From Cycas panzhihuaensis (taxonomy: Eukaryota > Cycadophyta): 64,000 nt of DNA. The position numbers and the translations under genes are program-made. The stretch is taken from assembly GCA_023213395.1 (NCBI GenBank), contig CM041465.1, forward strand, positions 248,001 to 312,000, read 5' to 3'. The notes beneath the pieces were generated by a model. The model did no database searches, was not told the DNA's origin, and saw nothing but the letters and a program-made list of their open reading frames with translations. Below are positions 1-10,290 of this stretch, in pieces; the first letter of the stretch is position 1; the number at the start of each line of letters is the position of its first letter.

Positions 1-486
1 TTAACTGGGCCAAGGGACTTCACAGAAAGGGTATGCCTGCTGTAACCGGGCCAATGCTCAGAAGGACCCGACATGAAGCACAAAGGAATGGCCACGTTTT
101 GCATGTAATTGAGCTAGAGGAATCATAGAATAAGGGTCTATCTGCCATGTAGGGCCAACGCTCCCCCTGCCAGCCAATTGATAAATCACTGCCTACCATG
201 AGTTGGGTCAATAATACGGGATACGTCTTTTGATTGAAGGTGCCACCTCATGCGCTACAGCATGGACTGAAAATACTCAACACGTCGATCGACCTAACAA
301 AGGCCCAAGGCCAATGCTCAGAGGGACCCGACATGAAGTGCAAAGGAATGGCTATGTTTCACACGTAATCGAGCCAGAGGACTCACGAAATAAGGGTCCG
401 TCCACCGAGCGGGGCCTACGATTCCCCCTGCTAATACAGGGAAAAACCATAGCCTACCAGGAGCCGTTTCATGCATGATTGGGTCA
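1..486. repeat. Alpha IGS repeats, long (475-bp) type, left part
   Basis: This stretch matches the alpha family at 40730-45720; position 1 corresponds to about 41218. It holds the block ending in the 'gtcaataatacggga' and 'cgtcttttg' words that marks the long alpha subtype. The array is interrupted at 491 by retrotransposon element 1 and resumes at 15704. No gene is present. Confidence 0.9.
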
Positions 487-491
487 GAGGA
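487..491. other. Target-site duplication (left) of element 1
   Basis: The 5-bp word gagga lies immediately before the TG that opens the left LTR. It is repeated at 15699-15703 immediately after the CA that closes the right LTR. Alpha-repeat sequence continues across the two copies, as expected for an LTR-retrotransposon insertion. Confidence 0.85.
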
Positions 492-3024
492 TGAAACACT
501 CACTATGGGGCAGTGTCCCTACGTCTAGCAAAAGGATACAAGAACATGCTGTGCTAACTAGACTAGGCGGTAAGGACCTCACCTTGCAGGGTGTCCGTGC
601 ACTGGAGCGTAGATTCGGGACTGCAAGGTGCCTGGTTGCTTCCAGGTAGTCGTGCAAAGTAAGGCCTTCCTACCCCTCATATGGCCAAGAAGGAAAGAGA
701 GAACCTTGCGCATTGCGTCTTCTCAAGGCAATGAGAAGGCAACGAATGGAAGGGCAACTAACTAACGTGCAGGTAAATGCAAAAAAAAAAGGGGCACAAT
801 GAGGGTAACTTGAATGTAATGTGAGCAAGCTAAGTATGTTATGCTATGCTAGCTAAAGTAAGAAATAATGTAAAAATGAATGCACTTTTCTTTTTTTCCT
901 TATATACTTTTACAATTTCCTAACTACATAGGCAAATGCATGAAAGGTAGCAATGTAAAAGGGGATACGCGGGAAACAAGGAGAATACCTAGATCCGACA
1001 CCTGAATGAAGTGCAGCTCATATCTCTGAGTCCCGCTCCTTTCTACTCCATTCGTTGTGCGTGTGATGCTGATCGATGGTAGTTGCCGGAAGTGATGGAA
1101 GAGGGGTTTACTTACCTCCCTTTAAGCATGCAAAAGCAAATAAACGAAAAGAAACAAAAAGCTTGAAACCAAAAAAGAAATGCACTATGCGGGGAACTAA
1201 CCTACAATGGGTTTGTTCCATGTATCGCTCCACTAACGCGCGGTCCTGCAAACGAGTGAGAAGAACACCTTCCTCTTGGAAGAGAGGCCATGAAATACAC
1301 CAAAATATATATACTAAAATCAAATAGAATTAGGATTTATGCTAAGCACCAATATATAGCCAAATAAAATAGCAACATGCAAGAAATATTCTCACCACCA
1401 TATACCACAAAGACACTCGAAAGGGAAAGGAGTATAGCCTCGGGATGGCTAACTCACACACGGGAGACCTCCACGGAACTCAGGAAGGAGAAACTAATTG
1501 GCAACAAAGTAGTAAAGCAACAAACCATAACAAGGAAAGGAATAACAAAAAAAAATTGGGGCTTAGGTAGGGCCCAACACCAATAGGTAAGACTTCTGGC
1601 AATGACGTAATGACGGGTTGCCTATGCTAACTTGACCACCCCAACTAAATTCCCTAAACTCCCTTAGCCCGTTCCCTAAGAAAGCGCTAATGGAAAAGGG
1701 AAAGAGGACAAGGGATGGAACCCTTGGGGAGAAGGACAGCAATGGGGGATGGAACCCCACCTACCTCCCTCAAATCCTCAAATGTTACTCCTTTGCACCA
1801 GCTAATCAAGGAAGGGGTAAAAGAGATGGTTTAAGGAAAATAGTGAGGCCTCCAAAAGAACATGAGGGAATACCACTAATCTAATGCAATAGCATAAAGG
1901 CAACTAAACAAACCAAGATTTCATTCATTAATAGACAAAAAAGGAACAAAATGAATTCCAAGTAGAAACAAGAAATACCTTGTAGGAAGAAGATCAAGCA
2001 TAAACTTTGCTGCTAGGAAATAGCACCAATAACCAACATATGAGGACTGACTATGACAGGTTCTTGCAAGAGTGAAAATGAGGAAGACTCCTTACAAACT
2101 TGGAGCCTTAGAAGTTGGCTCTTTGGGGAAATTTTGGGTGAAAATGTCCTTTGGAACCTTGAGCACCTGCAAAGAGGGACGAGGCTTGTTGTGGAGAGCT
2201 GTAAGTGGCAGCAATGGCCCTGCAAGTCTAGCTGGTAGCAATCCTTTTCTCCTTTGTCAAGTTGCTATGCATGTAGATTGTCTTTCTCTGTGTGTTTTTT
2301 GTTGAAAAGTCAGAAATTTTGCCAAAAGATCTTGAGAATGGGGAGCAAAATCCCCTTTATCCCCCTGTTCACAGCAGGTGAACATTGGGGATATCAGGGC
2401 GACTTCAATCAATTGACGCCACGCAGCAGTTCTGCAAAAAAAATGGAAACTGTCGCGTGGTTCTCTTTTTTAAATTTCAAACAACAGATGCAGTAGAACT
2501 CAAGCATCTGCAACAAAGACTGTGGTACCGCTAAGTTTACAATGGTATCAGACTGGAAATAAAAAAAAAGAGAAAAAGAATCAGAAACATAAGGTTTTGA
2601 AGTAAAAATCAAGACTAAAAAGAGTCGAGTTTGGGGAATGCCCAGGTAATGGGCAAGTAGCCAAAACAATGAAAAGAGTCCTAACTAAGGATTAAATCAG
2701 GCTTAGGAAGGACTGCAACATAAGCAGCATGTTGTAACGGGAGCAAACAGGACTGACCGAAACATCCCGGGAGACCATGGAGACAACGTGGGTGGCTATG
2801 CGCCATACGGGGTGTAGCATCTGCTAAGGAATACCGCCGCTGTGAGCCATCATAGGCTGGTAAAGTGCTGTAGGCACATGCAACATGATCAGGCAGCGAA
2901 GCAATGTATGTAGGCAGGCGTATGTTAAGCAACCTACTCTAAATGACCTCAATCAAGCATGGGCACGAAAAGGTAAGAAAGTATACTTGAACAAACCTAC
3001 ATCGATGCATCTCGAGTCCATTCC
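492..3024 (-). repeat. Element 1, 3' LTR (left copy)
   Basis: Matches the right LTR at 13176-15698 from the opening TGAAAC onward. The match stops at 'tccattcc' (3024). The last bases of the LTR and the polypurine tract expected next to it are missing, judged against the right copy and against element 2 at 49441-49475. No coding sequence is present. A short perfect inverted repeat, CAGATGC/GCATCTG, lies at 2485-2510. Confidence 0.85.
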
Positions 3025-3721
3025 TTGGTGGAAACACCGCCTCGGGCGTGAGCCTCACTGCTCAGAAGCGTAACGTGATGGTGAATGCTGTCAATCAAAG
3101 ATATGAGTAGCACATGCATATATATATATATATATATAAGCAATAAAGAGCAGCACGTGGACCAAGGGTGTAGGCGAGTATCATGGAAGAACGCATGGAC
3201 AAGGGAGACAGAGACAAGGACAACATAGGGTCGCCACGCTGCCTAAACATCGACCTGTAAATGAAATAATCAAGCAAAAGGGGATGCCCCCATTGCCGAA
3301 GTGAAACGTGAAGTAGGAGGGCATCCAGCAAATAAAGCAAGCACATCTAACCAATAGCAACCAGAGACTTGGGCACGGGCTAGCCAGGCAAGCCTCAGGG
3401 TGGTTGTCTAAAAGAGGGAGGTGACGCTCAAGCCAGGCAGGCCAAAAATCCCCCTTTTTAGGGGGGTTGCCATTCATATCGCTGCCAAGATTGCGGCACT
3501 GCGATCTTGGCCGTGGGATCGCTACAAGAAAGTGATCACCGCGGGACCCACTCCAAATTTAGCGGTACTACTAAATTTGGAGAGGTACCTAGGCAAAAAA
3601 CCAGAAAAAAATAAAAGAGGGGCCAGACAGCCCCCAAAATCAGGAAGGAAAATCAGAAAGAGAGCTAGGAGCATAGATGACTGTTAGGAAGCTGACCTTG
3701 ACTGATTTTTGATGATTGCAG
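3025..3721. other. Element 1 spacer between 3' LTR and antisense gene, with three hairpins
   Basis: This matches 49480-49925 plus 51220-51485 of element 2. About 1.3 kb present there (RNase HI domain, TATA box and exon 1 of the antisense gene) is absent here. A TA dinucleotide run lies near 3117-3138. Three inverted repeats lie at 3447-3468, 3484-3511 and 3553-3580. The stretch ends in a splice-acceptor-like 'gattgcag' at 3714-3721. No coding sequence was recognised. Confidence 0.65.
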
Positions 3722-5680
3722 GCAATTATCACGGTGGACAACCGTGAGAATGTAGGCATGCTGATACTAAGCTACATGGAGATGGCGTCCCAAGAGGACA
3801 AGGTGACGCTGTGGAGGTGTGGCCTATACAAGGCCCTCAAGACACCTCGGTTCACGTTCAACCAGAGGCTTCTGGTTGATATCGTGTCACACTGGGACAG
3901 GAGGAGGCACATATTTCACCTACCTCAGATAGGTGATGTCACTATTACCCCAGGGGATATCAGGTAGATTCTGGGGGTTCCAGCGACAGGGAGGCCAGTG
4001 AGGCTGGGAGCGCTGCCTAGCACTAAGGTAGCACACAGGGAGGCAGTCCAGTTCCTCACAGGGACTGACAGGTGGGAGCGGAGGGGAGCTACCCTCCAGA
4101 CTATGCTCATGTCTAGGATTCCTCGGGTAAGGAAGTTAATAGTACTATGTATTCTGTTCTGGATTTCCCAGAAACAGAACTATAGGGAGATCCCTAGAGG
4201 TTGGGTGGATGCAGCGCGCCGGTGCGAGGCCGGTGAGAGGATGGATTGGGCAACCTTAGTTGCAGCGAACCTCGTTGCCCAACTAGACACCATCCAGAGA
4301 TCTGGTAGGGGAGGATTCTCTTATACCATGCTGTTGCAGTGCTGGTTTTTTGACCATTTTGTGGTAGTGGCACTAGTAGGGGGGCCATACCCCATAGCAG
4401 AGTGGGCCCCGATGGTCCACAGATGGTAGATGCAGCTCCGAGGGACAGAGGATCAGGTGCATGTCCGTCAGTCAGTCGATGCGACATCACTCGACCTCCT
4501 CACTCTAACAGACTATATAACAGAGCCATACAGAGCAGTGAGGTGGGAGAGTGACGACGAAGCCGGCAGAGTAGGAGCGCCCATCGACGATGATGATGAC
4601 GATGACAGCAACGATGATAGCGACGATAACAGTGATGATGGGGGAGATGGGGCTAGCCAATCACAACCTACAGGAGAGGCAGGTCCATCACGGTCAGTAG
4701 GAGGAGCTGCAGGACCATCCAGGACTACCAAAGGAGGGGCAGGCCCATCAGGAGCCGCTAAGGTGAGCAAGGTGCCAGAGACCAGGGGCCACAGGCTACA
4801 GATCGTGAGGAGATCCAAAGAGGCAAGGGTTGAGCCAGTCCCTACTAGGAACGAGGTTGAGGCATAGGAGGTACCTGAGGACGAGGTACCTGCAGCTGGA
4901 GGGGGGCCAAGAGATGAGGATGTCGCTCGAGTAGAGGAGCCGGTGGCCACGGCAGGTGAGACCTAACCATTTCCTTAGTCATTTGACATCCAGATAGATA
5001 CTTGGTTTCATTTTATTATGGTATGAGTGAGGATATACACTGACACATGGCATGTTGCATTGACAGGTGTAACTGAGGTCTAGAGATCGGTGGAGGCCAT
5101 GGTGAGGGAGATGTTCCCTCAGGTCTACGCAGAGGGGTAATCGCCCATCCAGGCAGAGGATGCACCCAGGTCAGCAGGAGCCCACATGTAGGCATTCGCC
5201 CCACTGGTGAGGGTGAGAGACATCTAGGCTGTAGAGTCCCATGAACACATGGCATTCTGGGGGCAGCTGCAGTGAGAGCTCGACGTGGCCAAGGGCGAGT
5301 AGGACGAGTTGTGCAGATGAGTCTATGCCTTAGAGGCTCAGGGTGGACCAGGAGGAGATGCGGAAAGCTAGATCTGCATAGCAGTACTAGAGGGGCGCCT
5401 CAAGGTGACAGAGGAGAGGTTCCAAAGTATGGAGGAGGGACTATAGGGAGAGAGGGATCGTATCTAGACTCGATACGATCAGCTAGTGGCACAAATGGCC
5501 TCGAGGTCGAGTAGGAGCCAGACCTACACACACACAATGCAAGCGACCACGAGACGACCTCGGGACGAGGGAGTGAAGCGGGCACTCATGAGGCCTAGGA
5601 GGAGCCTCGGAGGGATGTGGTCCCTAGGAGAGGGATCACACAGACCAGGGGATGGCACCCCAGGATCAGGACAACAGTAG
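3722..5680 (+). pseudogene. Antisense plant-mobile-domain-like gene of element 1, broken
   Basis: This gene runs opposite to the retrotransposon polyprotein. The exon starting at 3722 in phase 0 encodes a PMD-like domain: a GLYKALKTP-type segment, a VDIVSHWD segment, then FHLP followed by GDVTITPGDIR and ILGVPATGRPV. These match the layout of the PMD found in MAIN/MAIL proteins and in many plant transposons. After it come a run of Asp (about 4587-4640), a Gly/Pro/Ser-rich linker, a likely intron at 4956-5066 (AG/GTGAGA donor, TTGACAG acceptor) and a charged coiled-coil-like tail ending at TAG 5678-5680. Several stops break it; most look like CAG to TAG or TGG to TAG. Exon 1 and its promoter, seen in element 2, are deleted. 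The molecular role of the PMD in transposons is not settled. Confidence 0.72.
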
Positions 5681-6369
5681 CCTAGGAGATGTATATATAA
5701 TTTTGATGGGAAAGCATGAGCCTCCAGGGGGTCACATGTAGACTCACATGATTGTACCCCCCTTGCAAGGATCCCGGCTTCCCACATGCATGATATACCG
5801 TGATATTTTTGATATATATATATATATATATATATACGGGGTATTTAGAACCCCATTTTGACATGAAATGCTGTGTATCATGTATGATAGAGATAGCATG
5901 TATGATTTACTTTGTATGTTGTAAATGTTGCAAATGTAAATATATTTTGTTGAAAGTATTTTGTTGTAAATATTTGGTTGTAACACACATGTATTTCCTT
6001 CCATGTATGGCTATATATCTAACAAGAGCACACACGTCCACCGTAAGTAGAGGTTATCGAGAGATGTGAGGTTAGAAATAGAGCGATACTCATGTCTATG
6101 GAGGAGCATAGTGGAATATGTGAAGGAAACAACAGGCAGGAGAAGGGAGTGACAATACTCCACAGCGTCGTCCTAGTTGGGGAATGCCCAAATAGGAGGA
6201 CAAAGGTTCCCGAGAGCATACAGGAACGCGGGTTCCCAAGGAGGAACCAGAAGAAGAAGCGAAAATCCATCTTAAATTGCCATTCTACCCATGGTTGGGA
6301 GGAATGGGAACAATTTAAAATGGTAGTTTAGGCTCATTTCAGAGCATGGCAGAGAAAAGAGCAGAAAGA
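5681..6369. other. Element 1 convergent intergenic region with TA repeat and hairpin
   Basis: Lies between the 3' ends of the antisense gene (plus) and pol (minus). It contains a TA run at about 5812-5836 followed by 'cggggta'. It also has an inverted repeat with 14-nt arms at 6273-6286 and 6317-6330 that is conserved in element 2. No coding sequence was recognised. Confidence 0.6.
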
Positions 6370-7767
6370 TCACACGTAAAACTTCTTAAGGAATTTTCCA
6401 TTGACCGCTTTCTCAAATTCTAATCCTTCCAAGGTGGCGATCCTATATGCACCATTATTAAGGCTTTCAAGAACGACGAAGGGGCCTACCCATTTGGGCC
6501 CGAATTTGGCTAAGCGATCGTAAAGGTACTCCAATTTGAGGACGTGGTCCCTAGGGCATAAAGGACGAGCACAAAGACGTTTGTCGTGTGTCCTTTGCAA
6601 GCAGGCTTTCAAAGCGAGGTTCGCTTGATAAGCTATTAAGCACCTCTCATCTAGGGCTTCGAGGTCTAGGAGGCGAGCCTGGTGAATAGACTCCTCATCA
6701 ATGAGGCCTCGAAGGGAAACCCAAAGAGAGGGGATCTCCACTTCCAGTGGGAGTACCGCCTCGGTTCCGTAGACTAACGAGAATGGGGTCATTTCGGTAG
6801 CCGTGCGGATGGAAGTGTGATAAGCCCACAGGGCGGAAGGGAGTTGGATGTGCCAATCCCTTTGAGACTGGGCAACGGTTTTATTTAAAATGCTAACGAG
6901 CATTTTATTGAAAGATTCAACTTGCCTGTTTGCTTGGGGGTAATAAGGGGATGACGTCTTATGCGAGATTTTGAATTTCTTGCACAATTCGTCGATCTCC
7001 TTGTTATAGAAGGAAGTTCCATTATCCGTAATTAGGACATCTGGAATCCCGAAATGGCAAATAATATGCTGGTAAATGAAGGTAGCTATCGTCTTGCCAG
7101 GGGTAGTAGACAGGAGGATTGCCACTGCCCATTTAGTGAAGTATTTGGTAGCGGTTAAGATATATTTATGTTATGCAGAAGATGGCGGCGATATAGCCCC
7201 AATGAGGTCTAAGCCCCATTAATAAAAGGGCCACAGAGACATGATAGGATGCAATACCTTGGAAGGTACATGAGAGACATTGGTGTGCTCTTGACATCAT
7301 CGACATCTAAGGGCACAGGCGCGGGCATCCTTAAATAAGGACAGCCAGTAATAACCCATGCAGAGGATCCTTTGGGCCATGGATTGGCCCCCACAAATGC
7401 CATGGTGGCATTCGCAGAGTATTTGGTCCACTTCGTTTGGAGCGATGTAGCGAAGCAGGATCTCATCGAAGGATCTCTTGTACAACACTTCATCCACAAG
7501 GAAGTGTTGCCTAGCGGTGGCGCGGATACGCGACCTAACCTTGTTACTGGCTTGAGGGTGATATTCTTGCTGAGTCAAATATCGCATAATGTCACCATAC
7601 CACTCGTTGTCGGTGAGTGGGTGAGGAGAAGCATCTTGGACGGTCATAATAGACTTGTCCGAGAAAGAGTCGTCAACAAGAATGCCACTTGCGTTGGGAA
7701 TGGCAGTATCAGCTAATTGCTCTGCTACTATCATTCCCTTCTTTGACTTCCTATTAATAACTTGCAA
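6370..7767 (-). pseudogene. Integrase domain of element 1
   Basis: This is the C-terminal part of the gypsy polyprotein, which inserts the cDNA into the genome. An HHCC-type zinc module is visible near 7420-7290 (ECHHGICGG, then ARACALRC). The catalytic triad is recognisable: first Asp in GLDLIG at 7207-7209, second in TDNGTSF, and Glu in RQVESFNK near 6910-6935. The C-terminal part with KWVGPFVV and NGAYRIATLEG is typical of Tat-type integrases. An in-frame TAA at 7171-7173 and other breaks upstream make it a pseudogene. The stretch directly before the integrase runs straight from RNase H into the zinc region, with no second RNase H domain where classical Tat elements carry one. Confidence 0.85.
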
Positions 7768-8263
7768 GTCGAACTCTTAAAGCAGGACGACCCAACGACT
7801 TGCCCTACCTGTCAAGTCTAAATGAGTAAGTAAGTAACGCAAGGGATCGGATTAAACGATCACCTTGGTTATATTGCTGAGCAGGTAATACCTAAACTTC
7901 TTGGTCACATGGACCAAGGAGAGGCATTCCTTTTCGGCAGGAGGATATTTTAATTTAGCGGCAACGAGAGTGTGGCTGATGAAATAAATAGCCCTCTCGG
8001 TTCTCGAATCATCCTCCTGTGCGAGCATTGCACCTGTGGATTAGATTAGCCGAGGTGTATAGAATGAAGGGCCTATCAAAGCGAGGAGGCGCCCGGTAGG
8101 GCTAAACAAGAGCTTCCTTAAGTCCTACGAAGGCCTTTTGGGTCTTGTCCGACTAAACAAAAGGGGCTCCTTTCTTCAATAGATTCGTAAGAGGCTTGGC
8201 ATTTATGGCGAAGTTTACCAAGAAATGCCTCAGAAAACCAAGCCTACCTAGAAACGACTTAAT
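7768..8263 (-). pseudogene. RNase H (gypsy type) and RT connection of element 1
   Basis: Broken translation of the minus strand shows PAEKECLSLV, then a segment like KFRYYLLSN, then SDPLRYLL and GRASRWVVLL. This is the usual order at the end of gypsy RT/RNase H. At least two stops interrupt it. The enzyme would degrade the RNA strand during reverse transcription. It joins the integrase through a short linker. Confidence 0.7.
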
Positions 8264-9052
8264 TTATCTTTGGGTCCTAGGTGGTGGCATGTCAAGGATT
8301 ACCTTGATTTTGTCTAGATCAATTTGGATTCCTTGTTGGGACACAAGGAAACCCAAGAGTTTGCCTGAAGTGATGACAAATATGCATTTGAGTGGGTTTA
8401 GACTAACGTGATATTTGCGGCATCTTGTGAAGATGGTGCATAAATCGAATGGATGATAGGCTCTCGTACACGAAAGGCCCATCATATCGTCCATGAAGAT
8501 CTCCAACGTATTGTTGATGAGGTCGTGAAAGATAAAATACATAGATCTTTGATAAGTAGCCCCTGCATTCTTAAGACCAAAGGGCATCGCCTTGTAGGTA
8601 AAGGTACCCCATGGCATAGTGAAGGCTGTCTTATGGCGGTCTTTAAGAGAAATCTGAATTTGGTTATAGCCGGAGAAGCCATCCATTAAGGACATTACTT
8701 TGAATCCAGCCGTACGATCAATTATTTGATTAATGAAGGGAAGAGGAAAGTTGTCCTTAGGACAAACATTGTTTATATCATAAAAATCAACAAAAATGTG
8801 AATGGTCCCATTCTTCTTAGCAACGGGAACGATATTCGATACCCACTTAGGGTAATCGATGGAAGAAATGAGTCCCGCATCTAGAAGCTTCTCAACCTCC
8901 ATCTTAATAGCAGCTGAAAGCTTCAGGTGAAGGGGATGTTACTTTTGACGCATTGGGTGAGTGTCAGGAATGGTCGTAAGGTTACACGTGATGATAGAGG
9001 GGTCAATGCCCTTTATGTCCGAGTAATCCCACCTGAATACATCACGGAATTC
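8264..9052 (-). pseudogene. Reverse transcriptase domain of element 1
   Basis: A 212-codon open stretch (8264-8902) carries ordered RT motifs: AGLISSIDYPKWVSNIVPV, an FVDFYDIN block, SLMDGFSGYNQI, MPFGLKNAGATYQ and the active-site box. The box reads FMDD (MDD codons at 8486-8494) instead of the usual YVDD/YIDD, with both aspartates kept. The upstream link at 8903-9052, with a DVFRWDYSD-like segment and LDPSI-like words, is broken by stops. The domain synthesises cDNA from the element RNA. Sequence style is that of the Tat/Athila branch of Ty3/gypsy. It is not functional as a whole because pol is interrupted. Confidence 0.88.
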
Positions 9053-10290
9053 CTAGAACAGGGGGGAGTATTCTCTCACTTCATCAGGAGTACATTCCGC
9101 TCCTACCTTGATGACCTTGTCTAGGGTAAGGACTATGTCCTGGGTTGCCCCCATGCATATGGCATTCCCCTCCTCGAAATGGAGGGGGGCAAGATCGACC
9201 AAAAGAGAGGAAATGGAAGAAGGGATTGGGTCAGCTAATGTGGACCCGATTGCTAAGACCTTCCGGTGGCCAAGCTTGTGGTGACCAGAAGGCAAACTAG
9301 GCATGGAACCTGCTAAGTGCTCCAGCAAAGCCTCATCATCTTCGAAGTAGTCCACCCCATGGATGACCTGACTTCGAATGGATGAGGCGCAGGATAGTGT
9401 GGGAGCGATAGGACCAATATGGCCTAAAAGCTGCCCATCATCCCCAAGGGACTCTAAAAGAGAGTCAAGGAGATGTCCCTCGTAAAAAGCAAGAGGGAAA
9501 CTCTCAACATCATCACCTACGGGAGGTGATGGGATGGAAGAGCTAGGAACACAATGATCGACATGCACAATGTCATGTGACATGTGAAAATGACCAGGCT
9601 CTATAACAAAAGGGGTCCTAGGAGAAAACCTAGGACTAGGAGGATGCCCTACACTAGTGCGGAGAAACGAAACTGGGTGAGGACGATCCTCATCCTCGCT
9701 ATGGGACCCGTTATCATCAAACATGGTGAGGTACCCATAGCTCCCGACACCAATGGGGGTGAAATGCATCAAATCATGAGAAGAAGATATGGGATCTTCT
9801 TCACAGTAAGAGGAATCAGGGATTCCAATGGAGCAAGCCGAGACATGATCGGAAGGGCGTTTGTTTCCCTTTGTATATCCATGGCTTGCCGGAGCAGAAG
9901 GCCTAGCTTGTTTGGTGAGCGATCGCTCGTGGAAGACGACTTTCATTTGCCTGTTATGGACAAATTTAAGTTGCCCCCAATGGGTGGAACACACGGCTCC
10001 CATTTGGTCAAGCCATGGTCGACCCAGAAGTAAGTTGTAATCAATGTTAACATCGAGGACAAAGATGTCAGTAGTGACAGTCTTGTCCTCGAGGGTAAGG
10101 GGTATCGAGATAGATCCTAAGGGAGTCTTCTCGCTACCGTCATAACCCTGACAATGCCATGGAACAGGTTCTAAGGCGGAGATGTTGAGCTCTTGCATAA
10201 CGCGCAAGGGCATGGCATTGATGGAAGAACCATTGTCTACAACGGTTCTTCACAACGTACAATCAAGAGTATCTATGGTAATGGTGAAAG
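9053..10290 (-). pseudogene. Aspartic protease and protease-RT linker of element 1
   Basis: The retropepsin active site is read as VVDNGSSINAMPL, with the Asp-Asn-Gly codons at 10229-10237. Plant gypsy proteases often have DxG with a residue other than Ser or Thr. Downstream DYNLLLGRPWL marks the protease C-terminus. A 386-codon open frame (9053-10213) runs from there into a long, low-complexity linker rich in Ser, Pro, Asp and His that includes FEDDEALLEHLAGS. It ends shortly before RT. The protease would process the polyprotein. The corresponding linker is the part retained in element 2 (54425-55400). Confidence 0.8.

Noticed and set aside
3116-3138. TA run at 3117-3138 as a promoter of the element 1 antisense gene
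   Set aside because: It is a simple dinucleotide repeat. The homologous gene in element 2 uses a distinct TATATAA box in a segment that element 1 has lost.
4513-4950. 145-codon Ser-rich frame on the minus strand
   Set aside because: Shadow of the Asp- and Gly/Pro/Ser-rich linker of the plus-strand PMD-like gene.
7372-7716. 114-codon plus-strand frame
   Set aside because: Shadow of the integrase zinc-module region on the opposite strand.
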